This document shows, in pieces, positions 53,431-59,807 of a stretch of DNA of 64,000 bases. This DNA is from Arthrobacter sp. KBS0703. Its GTDB lineage: Bacteria; Actinomycetota; Actinomycetes; Actinomycetales; Micrococcaceae. Each line of letters begins with the position of its first letter. The first letter of the stretch is position 1. The DNA is taken from assembly GCF_002008315.2 (NCBI RefSeq), contig NZ_MVDG02000001.1, forward strand, positions 1 through 64,000, given 5' to 3'. A model generated the notes under the pieces. It did not search any database and was not told the DNA's origin. It was given only the letters and a program-made list of their open reading frames with translations. A program made the position numbers and the translations under genes.

Positions 53431-53496
53431 CCCAACTTGGTAGCAGCAGACGTCGTTTTGACGGCTCAAAACCGCACCTGCTGCTACCCAGTTGTG
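53431..53496. repeat. 66-bp palindromic repeat, copy 3
   Basis: Starts CCCAACTTGGTAGCAGCAGA, centre TTTTGACGGCTCAAAA, ends CTGCTGCTACCCAGTTGTG. It lies downstream of the esterase gene and upstream of the aroG promoter, so it probably ends the rhamnose operon. Confidence 0.82.
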
Positions 53497-53553
53497 CCAC
53501 GGATGGCAACAAACGGGATGAGGGGCGTCGGCGGAGTTTTGTGACGCCCCGGT

Positions 53554-53582
53554 TTGCGGACCGTGCGTTCGGCCGTTATGGT
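53554..53582 (+). promoter_or_regulatory. Promoter of the aroG leader
   Basis: TTGCGG (53554-53559) and TATGGT (53577-53582) are separated by 17 bp. The predicted start of transcription falls on or next to the ATG of the leader peptide at 53590, so the leader is probably translated from a leaderless mRNA. Confidence 0.6.
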
Positions 53583-53589
53583 CTTGGCT

Positions 53590-53649
53590 ATGACTAACCG
53601 TTGGTATGCGTATTTTTCGTTGGCTCTGGAGGGGCCCGCGTCTAACTGA
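53590..53649 (+). CDS. Aromatic leader peptide before aroG
   Basis: A 19-codon ORF encoding MTNRWYAYFSLALEGPASN. Codons 5-9 are Trp-Tyr-Ala-Tyr-Phe, four aromatic residues in five, which is the expected sensor for charged aromatic tRNAs. It starts 7 nt after a TATGGT -10 hexamer. It is followed by two hairpins, the second terminator-like, 64 bp before aroG. Leader peptides of this kind control trp operons and an aromatic pathway gene in corynebacteria. The peptide itself is not expected to have a function. Confidence 0.72.
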   Translation: MTNRWYAYFSLALEGPASN

Positions 53650-53702
53650 CACGCATCCAACTTTCCTTCAGAGCCAACAGGGCAGAGATCATTCTCTGCC
53701 CT
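53619..53702 (+). terminator. Attenuator hairpins of aroG
   Basis: GTTGGCTCTG (53619-53628, inside the leader just after the aromatic codons) pairs perfectly with CAGAGCCAAC (53669-53678). Immediately after, AGGGCAGAGA/TCTCTGCCCT (53679-53688 and 53693-53702) forms a 10-bp stem with a TCAT loop followed by TCGCCATTTCT. CTCTG of the first arm can also pair with CAGAG of the second hairpin, which would give mutually exclusive structures. The U-run is weak, so termination efficiency is uncertain. Confidence 0.62.
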
Positions 53703-53765
53703 TCGCCATTTCTCCGGCGGGTTCTGATTGGGCCCGCTCCGCCCCACCCGGAACAGGACCCGCAC

Positions 53766-54944
53766 ATGAGCACCGCAGCCACCGAAACCCAGCAGCCCTC
53801 GTCGGCACAGCCCGCGTCGGCGCAGATTGCATCGCAGCAGTCCGCGCCGCAGCAATCCACGTCCAACCTGAGGGTCAGTGAATTCACTGCGCTGCCCACC
53901 CCGCAGGAAATGATCGCAGAACTGCCGCTGGAAGCCCGCGTGGCAGACGTCGTCGAACGCGGCCGGGACGAAGTCCGGGCCATCATGGACGGCGTGGACG
54001 ACCGCCTGCTGGTGATCGTGGGCCCGTGCTCGATCCACGACCCCAAGGCCGGCCTCGAATACGCCCGCCGCCTTGTCAGCCAGGCCGAGAAGCACAAGGA
54101 AGACCTGCTGATCGTCATGCGCGCGTACTTCGAAAAGCCGCGCACCACGGTGGGCTGGAAGGGCCTGATCAACGATCCTCGCCTGGACGGGACGCACGAC
54201 ATCGCCGGCGGCCTGCGCGCGGCCCGGCGTTTCCTGCAGCAGGTCACGGCGCTGGGGCTGCCCGCCGCCACGGAGTTCCTCGAACCGATCAGCCCCCAGT
54301 ACATGGCGGACCTGGTGTCATGGGGAGCCATCGGCGCCCGGACCACGGAAAGCCAGATCCACCGCCAGCTGGCCTCCGGGCTGTCCATGCCGATCGGCTT
54401 CAAGAACGGGACCGACGGCGACCTCCAGGTGGCGGTGGACGCCTGCAGCGCCGCCGCGGCCGCACAGGCCTTCCTGGGGATTGACGGCGACGGCCGGGCG
54501 GCCCTCGTGGCCACGGCGGGCAACCCGGACACCCACGTGATTCTCCGCGGCGGACGCAAGGGTCCCAACTACTCCGCGGCCGACGTCGAGGCGGCTTCAG
54601 CCAAGCTCGCTGCCAAGAACCTGAACCCGCGGCTCATCGTGGATGCCAGCCACGCCAACAGCGGCAAGAGCCACCACCGCCAGGCCGAGGTTGCGCTTGA
54701 AATCGGCGCCCAGCTCGAAGGCACGGGTGAGGCAGCGGGTGCCATCGCCGGCGTCATGCTGGAAAGCTTCCTGGTCGGCGGGGCCCAGAACCTGGACGTC
54801 GCCGAGCACGCCGCCGGACGGTCAGCGCTGGTCTACGGCCAGAGCGTGACCGACGCCTGCATGGAGTGGGATGTGACGGCATCCGTGCTGGAACAGCTTG
54901 CCGCTTCGTCGCGTAAACGCCGGGCTTTCACAATGGCCCCGTGA
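53766..54944 (+). CDS. aroG: Class I DAHP synthase (3-deoxy-7-phosphoheptulonate synthase)
   Basis: First step of the shikimate pathway, condensing phosphoenolpyruvate and erythrose-4-phosphate. The 392-residue protein is of the AroG/F/H type: LLVIVGPCSIHDPKAGLEYA, MRAYFEKPRTTVGWKGLIND, GARTTESQIHRQLASGLSMP, PIGFKNGTDG and DASHANSGKSHHRQ, which carry the substrate and metal residues. A Ser/Gln/Ala-rich N-terminus of about 35 residues precedes the domain. ATG 53766 has AGGAC upstream. Expression is likely controlled by the aromatic leader; enzyme feedback inhibition is typical of the class. Confidence 0.94.
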   Translation: MSTAATETQQPSSAQPASAQIASQQSAPQQSTSNLRVSEFTALPTPQEMIAELPLEARVADVVERGRDEVRAIMDGVDDRLLVIVGPCSIHDPKAGLEYARRLVSQAEKHKEDLLIVMRAYFEKPRTTVGWKGLINDPRLDGTHDIAGGLRAARRFLQQVTALGLPAATEFLEPISPQYMADLVSWGAIGARTTESQIHRQLASGLSMPIGFKNGTDGDLQVAVDACSAAAAAQAFLGIDGDGRAALVATAGNPDTHVILRGGRKGPNYSAADVEAASAKLAAKNLNPRLIVDASHANSGKSHHRQAEVALEIGAQLEGTGEAAGAIAGVMLESFLVGGAQNLDVAEHAAGRSALVYGQSVTDACMEWDVTASVLEQLAASSRKRRAFTMAP

Positions 54945-54951
54945 GCATCTA

Positions 54952-54975
54952 GAGTAACTAGCACACGGTTGTCCG
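54952..54975 (+). repeat. 24-bp direct repeat, upstream copy
   Basis: 20 of 24 bases match the copy at 55257-55280; both end in CACGGTTGTCCG. It lies 72 bp before the small helix-turn-helix gene. Confidence 0.6.
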
Positions 54976-55046
54976 ATGGCTCAGCATCGGCGCACCGCAG
55001 ACAATTGGGGTCGCCGCAAGATGCTGAGAGCAAAGGAATATGGGAA

Positions 55047-55259
55047 ATGTCCGCAGAGTCGAACTTCTCGAACGCCAAGTTCTTGACCGTGGCTGAGGTG
55101 GCTGAGCTGATGCGTGTCTCCAAGATGACCGTGTATCGCTTGGTCCACTCCGGGGAAATGCCCGCGGTTCGGTTCGGCCGGTCCTATCGGGTTCCGGAGA
55201 GCGCCGTCGAACAGTACCTCAAGGGCGCTGTTGTCGACGGACACTCGGATACCGCGTAG
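55047..55259 (+). CDS. Excisionase-type small helix-turn-helix protein
   Basis: A 70-residue MerR/excisionase-like DNA-binding protein: FLTVAEVAELMRVSKMTVYR is the helix-turn-helix and VRFGRSYRVPESAVEQYL the wing and second helix. Despite the excisionase label, the gene is a stable neighbour of proC and bS22 in actinobacteria (the Rv0500A position), so it is a chromosomal regulator and not phage-derived. ATG 55047 is chosen at MSAESNFSNAKFLT with AAAGGAATATGGGAA upstream. Two 24-bp direct repeats flank the gene and may be its binding sites. Confidence 0.85.
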   Translation: MSAESNFSNAKFLTVAEVAELMRVSKMTVYRLVHSGEMPAVRFGRSYRVPESAVEQYLKGAVVDGHSDTA

Positions 55260-55280
55260 TAGCTGGCGCACGGTTGTCCG
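55257..55280 (+). repeat. 24-bp direct repeat, downstream copy
   Basis: Begins at the stop codon of the helix-turn-helix gene and ends in CACGGTTGTCCG, 305 bp from the first copy. It lies in the region that should hold the promoter of the bS22 gene. Confidence 0.6.
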
Positions 55281-55482
55281 CACAGTCTTCATGACAATGC
55301 AGCTGCCTTGGGGGCCGCTGCAGGTCATGGCGGGTGGCGGTCAGAAGGTGCTCCGGATAAGCGGTACCCTGTTAAAGAACGTTTTACGTCATTGTAAGAA
55401 TCTGTCAGTTGTTTCAGTCTGTTGCTTAGTCCACGGACCTTCTCCATCAGACAGGTACGCATCTAGTTTGTAAGGAACTTTC

Positions 55483-55581
55483 GTGGGTTCAGTTATTAAG
55501 AAGCGTCGCAAGCGTATGGCCAAGAAGAAGCACCGCAAGTTGCTTCGTAAGACGCGCCACCAGCGCCGCAATAAGAAGTAG
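55483..55581 (+). CDS. Small ribosomal protein bS22 (AURKAIP1/COX24 domain)
   Basis: A 32-codon gene encoding an extremely basic peptide, VGSVIKKRRKRMAKKKHRKL then LRKTRHQRRNKK. This matches the tiny actinobacterial 30S protein bS22 and the AURKAIP1/COX24 domain of mitochondrial mS38. AAGGAAC is a ribosome site 6-7 nt before GTG 55483. A strong intrinsic terminator follows 19 bp after the stop. Its position after the excisionase-like gene matches the Rv0500B position. The gene is too short for many ORF filters but is well supported. Confidence 0.92.
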   Translation: MGSVIKKRRKRMAKKKHRKLLRKTRHQRRNKK

Positions 55582-55599
55582 AGATACTTCCTGCGCGTC

Positions 55600-55634
55600 A
55601 ATGCCCGCTCCCTTTCGAGGGTGCGGGCATTTTT
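55600..55634 (+). terminator. Intrinsic terminator of the bS22 gene
   Basis: AATGCCCGC and GCGGGCATT pair, with an inner CCCT/AGGG stem and a TTCG loop, followed by TTTTTG. A textbook terminator. Confidence 0.92.
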
Positions 55635-55742
55635 GCGTTCTGGTGTGGGACGCCCACGCTGCCCGGCGACGCGGAAATCGCATTGCGACGCCGGAATTCC
55701 GGTGTCCTCAGGGATTTTGCGCGTCGGTGGGACGGATGCGCG

Positions 55743-56561
55743 TCAGACGCGGGGGGCGCGGAAGCGGGAGTAGCCGCGCCAGAGGCCGTAGATGGCCCCG
55801 CCGGCCGTGGCGGCCTTGAGTCCAAGCGTGGCGGCGCGGCGGCCGGAACGGAAATCGTAGACCGGCCAGTTGTGCTCGCGGGCGTGCTTGCGCAACCGCG
55901 CGTCCGGATTGATGGCCACGGGATGGCCCACGAGGGTCAGCAGCGGAATGTCGTTGTACGAGTCGCTGTAGGCCCAGCACCGCTTGAGGTCCAGGCCTTC
56001 GGCATCGGCGATGCCCTGGACCGCCACCGCCTTGGCAGCGCCGTGCAGGATATCGCCCACCAGTCGGCCGGTGTAGAAGCCGTCCCTGATCTCACCCACG
56101 GTTCCCAGGGCGCCGGTGAGCCCCAGTCGAGTGGAGATGACTGTGGCCACCTCGATCGGAGTGGCGGTGACCAGCCAGACCTTGCGCCCCACCCGCAGGT
56201 GCTGCTCGGCCAGGGCTTTCGTGCCCGGCCAGATCCGGGAGACGATCATCTCGTCGAAGACTTCCTCGCCCAGGGCCTTGATGTCCTCCTCCGTGATGCC
56301 GGCCGCGAGCGTCAGCGCGGAGTCCCGCACTGCGTGGACGTCGTCCATGTTCTCGCCGCGGAGCACGAACTTGAACTGCTTCCACGCCATCCCGGCAGCC
56401 TGCGGAAGGGTGAACGCGCCGCGCTGGTGCATTTTCCGGGCCACGTGGAAGAGGCTGGCGCCCTTCATGAGGGTGTTGTCGACGTCGAAGAATGCGGCCT
56501 CGCCGTGTTGCGGCTGCGCAACCGGCTGCGTGACCACAGCGACGTACTTCTCCTCGGGCAT
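55743..56561 (-). CDS. HAD-superfamily phosphatase, SerB-like
   Basis: A 272-residue HAD hydrolase of subfamily IB. Motif I is AAFFDVDNTLMKGAS (DxDxT-like nucleophile), motif II WLVTATPIEVA, the Lys is near AAKAVAVQGIA, and motif III is CWAYSDSYNDIPLL. This subgroup includes phosphoserine phosphatase SerB1 of mycobacteria, found in the same neighbourhood (Rv0505c), but the substrate of such proteins is not settled. A hydrophobic/Gly-rich C-terminus (LKAATAGGAIYGLW) may touch the membrane. ATG 56561 has TAGACT 7 nt upstream, a leaderless start. Confidence 0.85.
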   Translation of the reverse strand: MPEEKYVAVVTQPVAQPQHGEAAFFDVDNTLMKGASLFHVARKMHQRGAFTLPQAAGMAWKQFKFVLRGENMDDVHAVRDSALTLAAGITEEDIKALGEEVFDEMIVSRIWPGTKALAEQHLRVGRKVWLVTATPIEVATVISTRLGLTGALGTVGEIRDGFYTGRLVGDILHGAAKAVAVQGIADAEGLDLKRCWAYSDSYNDIPLLTLVGHPVAINPDARLRKHAREHNWPVYDFRSGRRAATLGLKAATAGGAIYGLWRGYSRFRAPRV

Positions 56562-56630
56562 GCCACTGAGTCTAGTCAATGCAGGGGATGTGCCCGGCAG
56601 ACGAGGCCGCTGCCGCGATACGGTTGGAAT

Positions 56631-56888
56631 ATGGCAAACCCCGACGTCGTTCTCCTCACCAAAGCTGACTGTCACCTGTGCGCCGCGGCGCGCGACGCCG
56701 TTGGGCGGGTGACTGGCGCCCTGGGACTTGAGTGGACGGAGCGGTCGGTGGACATCGACGACGCCCTGCGGGACCAGTACGCAGAGGAAATCCCGGTGGT
56801 TCTCGTGGACGGAATCCAGCGGGACTTCTGGAAAATTGACGAAGCCAGGCTGGACAGGGTGCTGCGTCAGGCGATGGCGAGGCAGTAG
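56631..56888 (+). CDS. Glutaredoxin-like protein (DUF836)
   Basis: An 85-residue thioredoxin-fold protein. The redox motif is CHLC in LLTKADCHLCAAARDAV, the cis-Pro is in EEIPVVLVDG, and DFWKIDEARLDRVL closes the fold. Homologues sit between the serB-like and rex genes in actinobacteria. TACGGT lies 6 nt before ATG 56631, indicating leaderless expression divergent from the HAD gene. The open frame extends far upstream but that part is antisense to the HAD gene and is not used. Partner unknown. Confidence 0.87.
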   Translation: MANPDVVLLTKADCHLCAAARDAVGRVTGALGLEWTERSVDIDDALRDQYAEEIPVVLVDGIQRDFWKIDEARLDRVLRQAMARQ

Positions 56889-56941
56889 CCTGTTCCGCGC
56901 AATGGCACCGGCTTTGTTGACATAAGTGATGGGGATCTAGA

Positions 56942-57670
56942 GTGGACTCACAACGCGACGCAATGGAGCAGATAGTGACCTCGCTCGATTCACCACCCCA
57001 GGCCGTGCCCGGGGACACCGGAGCTGCCGGAAAGCAGATTCCGCCTGCGGCCGTGGCCCGGCTGACCATCTATTTGCGCGCCCTGAACACCCTGATGGCC
57101 GAGGGCACCGAGCGCGTATCTTCCGAATCGCTGGCCGAGCTGTCGGGAGTCAGCTCGTCCACGCTTCGCAAGGATCTGTCCCATGTGGGGTCGTACGGTA
57201 CGCGCGGCGTGGGCTATGAGGTCCAGTATCTGAGCCGTCACATCGCCGCCGCGCTGGGCCTGACGCACGATTGGAAGGTCGCGATCGTCGGCGCCGGTAA
57301 CCTGGGCAAGGCCCTCGCTAGGTACGGCGGTTTTGAATCCAGGGGCTTCGACGTTGTTGCCATTTTCGACGCTGACCAAATGGTTGTGGGCAATGAAGTG
57401 GGCTGGCTCCGCGTCAGCGATGTGGCCGACCTTGAGCCGGTGCTGGAACGGACCGGTGCCAATATGGTGGTCCTCGCCCTGCCCGCTGCCGTGGCTCAGA
57501 GTGTGTGCGACCGTGTGGTGGCGGCCGGGGTACACAGCATCCTCAGCTTCGCGCCCGTGATGCTCCAGGTTCCCGACGGCGTGAATCTTCGCAAGGTGGA
57601 CATGGCCACTGAGCTGCAGATTCTGGCGTACCACGCGCAACGGGCGCAGACCCCAGGTCAGCCGGAGTAA
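56942..57670 (+). CDS. rex: Redox-sensing transcriptional repressor Rex
   Basis: NADH/NAD-responsive repressor of respiratory and fermentative genes. The protein (242 residues from GTG 56942) has the N-terminal winged helix (ARLTIYLRALNTLMAEGTER, then LSGVSSSTLRKDLSHVGSYG) and a C-terminal Rossmann domain (VAIVGAGNLGKALARYGGF; FDADQMVVG), with a domain-swapped final helix. A possible promoter (TTGACA at 56917 and TAGAGT at 56938) would start the mRNA after the GTG, so ATG 56963 (MEQIVTSLD) may be the true start. Confidence 0.93.
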   Translation: MDSQRDAMEQIVTSLDSPPQAVPGDTGAAGKQIPPAAVARLTIYLRALNTLMAEGTERVSSESLAELSGVSSSTLRKDLSHVGSYGTRGVGYEVQYLSRHIAAALGLTHDWKVAIVGAGNLGKALARYGGFESRGFDVVAIFDADQMVVGNEVGWLRVSDVADLEPVLERTGANMVVLALPAAVAQSVCDRVVAAGVHSILSFAPVMLQVPDGVNLRKVDMATELQILAYHAQRAQTPGQPE

Positions 57671-57746
57671 GTCCGGCCTTCCTGGAATCCGCGCCCGTTG
57701 GTTGGTTTTCGTGCAGGTGCTGGCGGGTGAGCCTAGCGGCTGAGCC

Positions 57747-58583
57747 TTAGCGGCCGAAAGGGCCGCCCGGCTGCGAGTACGGGTTGGCGAACGGCTGGGG
57801 CTTCTGGAAGTACGATGCCGACGCCGGCATGTACAGCATCACAATCGCTGCGATGCCCACGAGCCCCACGAGCGTGTTCAGGCCAAGGGGGAAGATGCTA
57901 AACACGGACAGCGCCGCCAGGACCGTTCCCAGGATGCGGGCCCAGTTCCTGCCTTTTCGGACGTTGAAGGCCACCAGCGCATAGAGGCCCGCGCCGATCA
58001 GGGCGAAGACCACCATGGTTCCGATGAGGAAGCCCTTGACGTCGTCGAACGCCACGTTCTGGCCGCTTCCGCGGAGCTGCTCTTCGAACGAGTTGCGAAT
58101 GGCGGGATCATCCAGGGTCGGAATCGCCAGCAGGACTGACAGGACGGACAGGACGCCGGCGCCGAGGATCATCCAAAAGGAAGTGTTCACCAGCTGCGGC
58201 GCACCGGCTCCGGTTCCACCCTGCGGCTGTTCCGACGGATACCCGTACGGGGGCTGGCCGTAAGGTGACTGACCGTACGGGGACTTGCCGGACTGTGCCT
58301 GACCGAAGGGGGACGGGGCAGAGGACTGCTGGCCGTACTGGGGCGCGTTCTGTCCATACTGCGGCTGCTGAGGTGCGCCCTGACCGTACCGGGGCGTGTT
58401 CTGGCCGTACTGGGGAGCGGGCGGCGTGTTCTGGCCGTACTGGGGAGCGGGCGGCGTGTTCTGGCCGTACTGCGGAGCATCCTGGCCATAGCGGGGCTGC
58501 GCGCCGCGTGCTTCCGCAGCGTCCTGGCTCGGCTCGTTGGAGTTCGGGTCGCTGGGCGTTGGGGGAACTGGAGGAGTGCTCAT
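57747..58583 (-). CDS. Membrane protein with Tyr/Gly/Gln/Pro-repeat N-terminus
   Basis: A 278-residue protein. The first 130 residues are a low-complexity region built from repeats such as QYGQNTPPAP and SPYGQ. It is followed by four hydrophobic segments (SFWMILGAGVLSVLSVLLAI; GTMVVFALIGAGLYALVAF; ILGTVLAALSVFSIFPLGLN; LVGLVGIAAIVMLYMP) in a DUF4064-like layout. The repeats include a perfect 30-bp DNA duplication. Such Pro/Gln-tailed membrane proteins are common in actinobacteria and of unknown role. AAAGGA precedes ATG 58583. A paralogue with the same organisation lies next door at 58821-59666. Confidence 0.78.
   Translation of the reverse strand: MSTPPVPPTPSDPNSNEPSQDAAEARGAQPRYGQDAPQYGQNTPPAPQYGQNTPPAPQYGQNTPRYGQGAPQQPQYGQNAPQYGQQSSAPSPFGQAQSGKSPYGQSPYGQPPYGYPSEQPQGGTGAGAPQLVNTSFWMILGAGVLSVLSVLLAIPTLDDPAIRNSFEEQLRGSGQNVAFDDVKGFLIGTMVVFALIGAGLYALVAFNVRKGRNWARILGTVLAALSVFSIFPLGLNTLVGLVGIAAIVMLYMPASASYFQKPQPFANPYSQPGGPFGR
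58411..58470. repeat. Perfect 30-bp tandem repeat in coding sequence
   Basis: Two identical units (TGGGGAGCGGGCGGCGTGTT followed by CTGGCCGTAC), encoding repeated Tyr-Gly-Gln-Asn-Thr-Pro-Pro-Ala-Pro-Gln. A partial unit precedes them. Such a repeat can vary in number between strains. Confidence 0.9.
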
Positions 58584-58820
58584 GAGCGGTCCTTTGCGTG
58601 TTGACGTCGGGATCGGCCACCGGGTTCAGTAGCCTGCCCTGCCCCCAGCATGGTTCACTTCCACCGTACCCCTCGGCGGGCACCGTGAGGATCATTCCAC
58701 AGAGGTATTCGTGCGGCGCGTCCGCAGGCCGGGAAGGCGGCTCGGGGCCCGCGTTGAAGCGCCTCAAACGAAGCGGCGGCGCCTGCCGCGGCGACCCTAA
58801 TTGGCGACGCGAACTGGAGA

Positions 58821-59666
58821 TCAGGCGGAACCCCGTGCGGCCGCAAACCAACTCTGCGAGTTGGGCACCCACATGAGCACGGTTGCCACCAGGCTGATCA
58901 GGAATCCCAGCCAGTTACCGCCCTGGCCCCCCGCGAAACTGGAATTGATGGCCGCCAAAAGCAGCGATACGCCCGCGACAATCGTCAGCGCCAGCCGGGC
59001 CCACTCCCGGCCTTCCTTCATCTTCATCGCAAGAACGATCTGAGCAGCGGCCAGTGCAAGTGCCACGAGCACAAGCAACAGCACCAGGATGGCCAGGCCG
59101 GGCAGGATCGCAAAGAGCACCAGCGCCCCGAACAGCCCGATCACTCCACCCAACAGGCCCAGCAGGCCACCGATCACCCAGACCCAGTAGGACACTTTGA
59201 GTTCCGTGGGGAGATTTGTCACCTCGAAGATGCCCGAGAAGCCGCCGTTGGGCCTGTCTCTTATACACATCTAGATGTGTATAAGAGACAGCTGCGCGGC
59301 CGGTCGGCGGGCATCGTGAAGCGTCCGGCGCCGCCGGGCTGCCCCGCCTGCCAGCCCTGCTGCCCCGACGGCGGCCCGTCCTGCCAGCCCGGCTGCCCTG
59401 CCGCTTGTTGCGGCGCCTGCCCCGACGGCGGCCCGTCCTGCCATCCCGGCTGCCCTGCCGCCGGAGACACCCCTGGCTGCGACGCGGGAGGCTGGGATGC
59501 GGGTGCCGGAGACGCGGGTGGCTGCGACGCTGCCGGCCGGGACCCGGTCGGCTGCTGTCTCTTATACACATCTAGATGTGTATAAGAGACAGGGCGCGGG
59601 ATGGTCCTCAAGCGGCGGCTCGGAGCCCGGCTGCTGAGGCTGCGGTTCATCGCTGGGGTTGCTCAT
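58821..59666 (-). CDS. Paralogous Pro/Gln-rich membrane protein, split by two adapters
   Basis: Same layout as its neighbour: an N-terminus MSNPSDEPQPQQPGSEPPLE, a Pro/Gln/Gly/Trp region with the repeat AGQPGWQDGPPSGQ, then four hydrophobic segments (VWVIGGLLGLLGGVIGLFGA and following) and the end NSQSWFAAARGSA. Adapters at 59555-59592 and 59254-59291 interrupt it. Removing 37 and 38 bp respectively restores one 256-residue frame. The start ATG 59666 is supported by TACAGT 7 nt upstream. Function is unknown; the pair probably arose by duplication. Confidence 0.78.
59254..59291. other. Nextera mate-pair junction adapter (artefact)
   Basis: Full 38-bp copy inside the second Pro/Gln-rich membrane protein gene. 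Exact excision restores the frame. Confidence 0.98.
59361..59460. repeat. 43-bp repeat with 57-bp period in coding sequence
   Basis: 59361-59403 and 59418-59460 differ at one base. They encode the repeated GQPGWQDGPPSGQ element of the membrane protein's N-terminal region. Confidence 0.85.
59555..59592. other. Nextera mate-pair junction adapter (artefact)
   Basis: Full 38-bp copy near the 5' end of the same gene. Deleting 37 bp restores the frame. It hides the true N-terminus from simple ORF calling. Confidence 0.98.
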
Positions 59667-59735
59667 GGCTCTCACTGTAGACCCGCGATTTGGCGAATTC
59701 TAGGAGGTCCCGGACCATGTCCCGGCCAACGCAAA

Positions 59736-59768
59736 ACGCCCCGCTCGTGGAGTTCACGGGCGGGGCGT
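59736..59768 (-). terminator. Intrinsic terminator of the YceI gene
   Basis: ACGCCCCGC and GCGGGGCGT pair around a 15-nt loop, followed on the minus strand by TTTGC. It lies 40 bp after the YceI stop. Confidence 0.75.
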
Positions 59769-59807
59769 CGGCGGCGTACTGCGTGGCTAGGAACCTAGCC
59801 GAGCAAC

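Noticed and set aside
55047..55259. Excisionase-like gene as the remnant of a phage or integrative element
   Set aside because: No integrase, attachment repeat or other phage gene is nearby, and the gene is a standard chromosomal neighbour of proC and bS22 in actinobacteria.
58380..58500. Tandem repeats as a CRISPR array
   Set aside because: The repeats are in frame, lack unique spacers and encode a YGQ-rich protein segment.
2312..59592. Repeated 38-bp perfect palindromes as ends of a new transposon, integron or CRISPR-like array
   Set aside because: The sequence is identical to the Nextera mate-pair junction adapter, occurs only inside genes, and in several cases excises to leave an intact frame. 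There are no target duplications, spacers of even length or associated enzyme genes.
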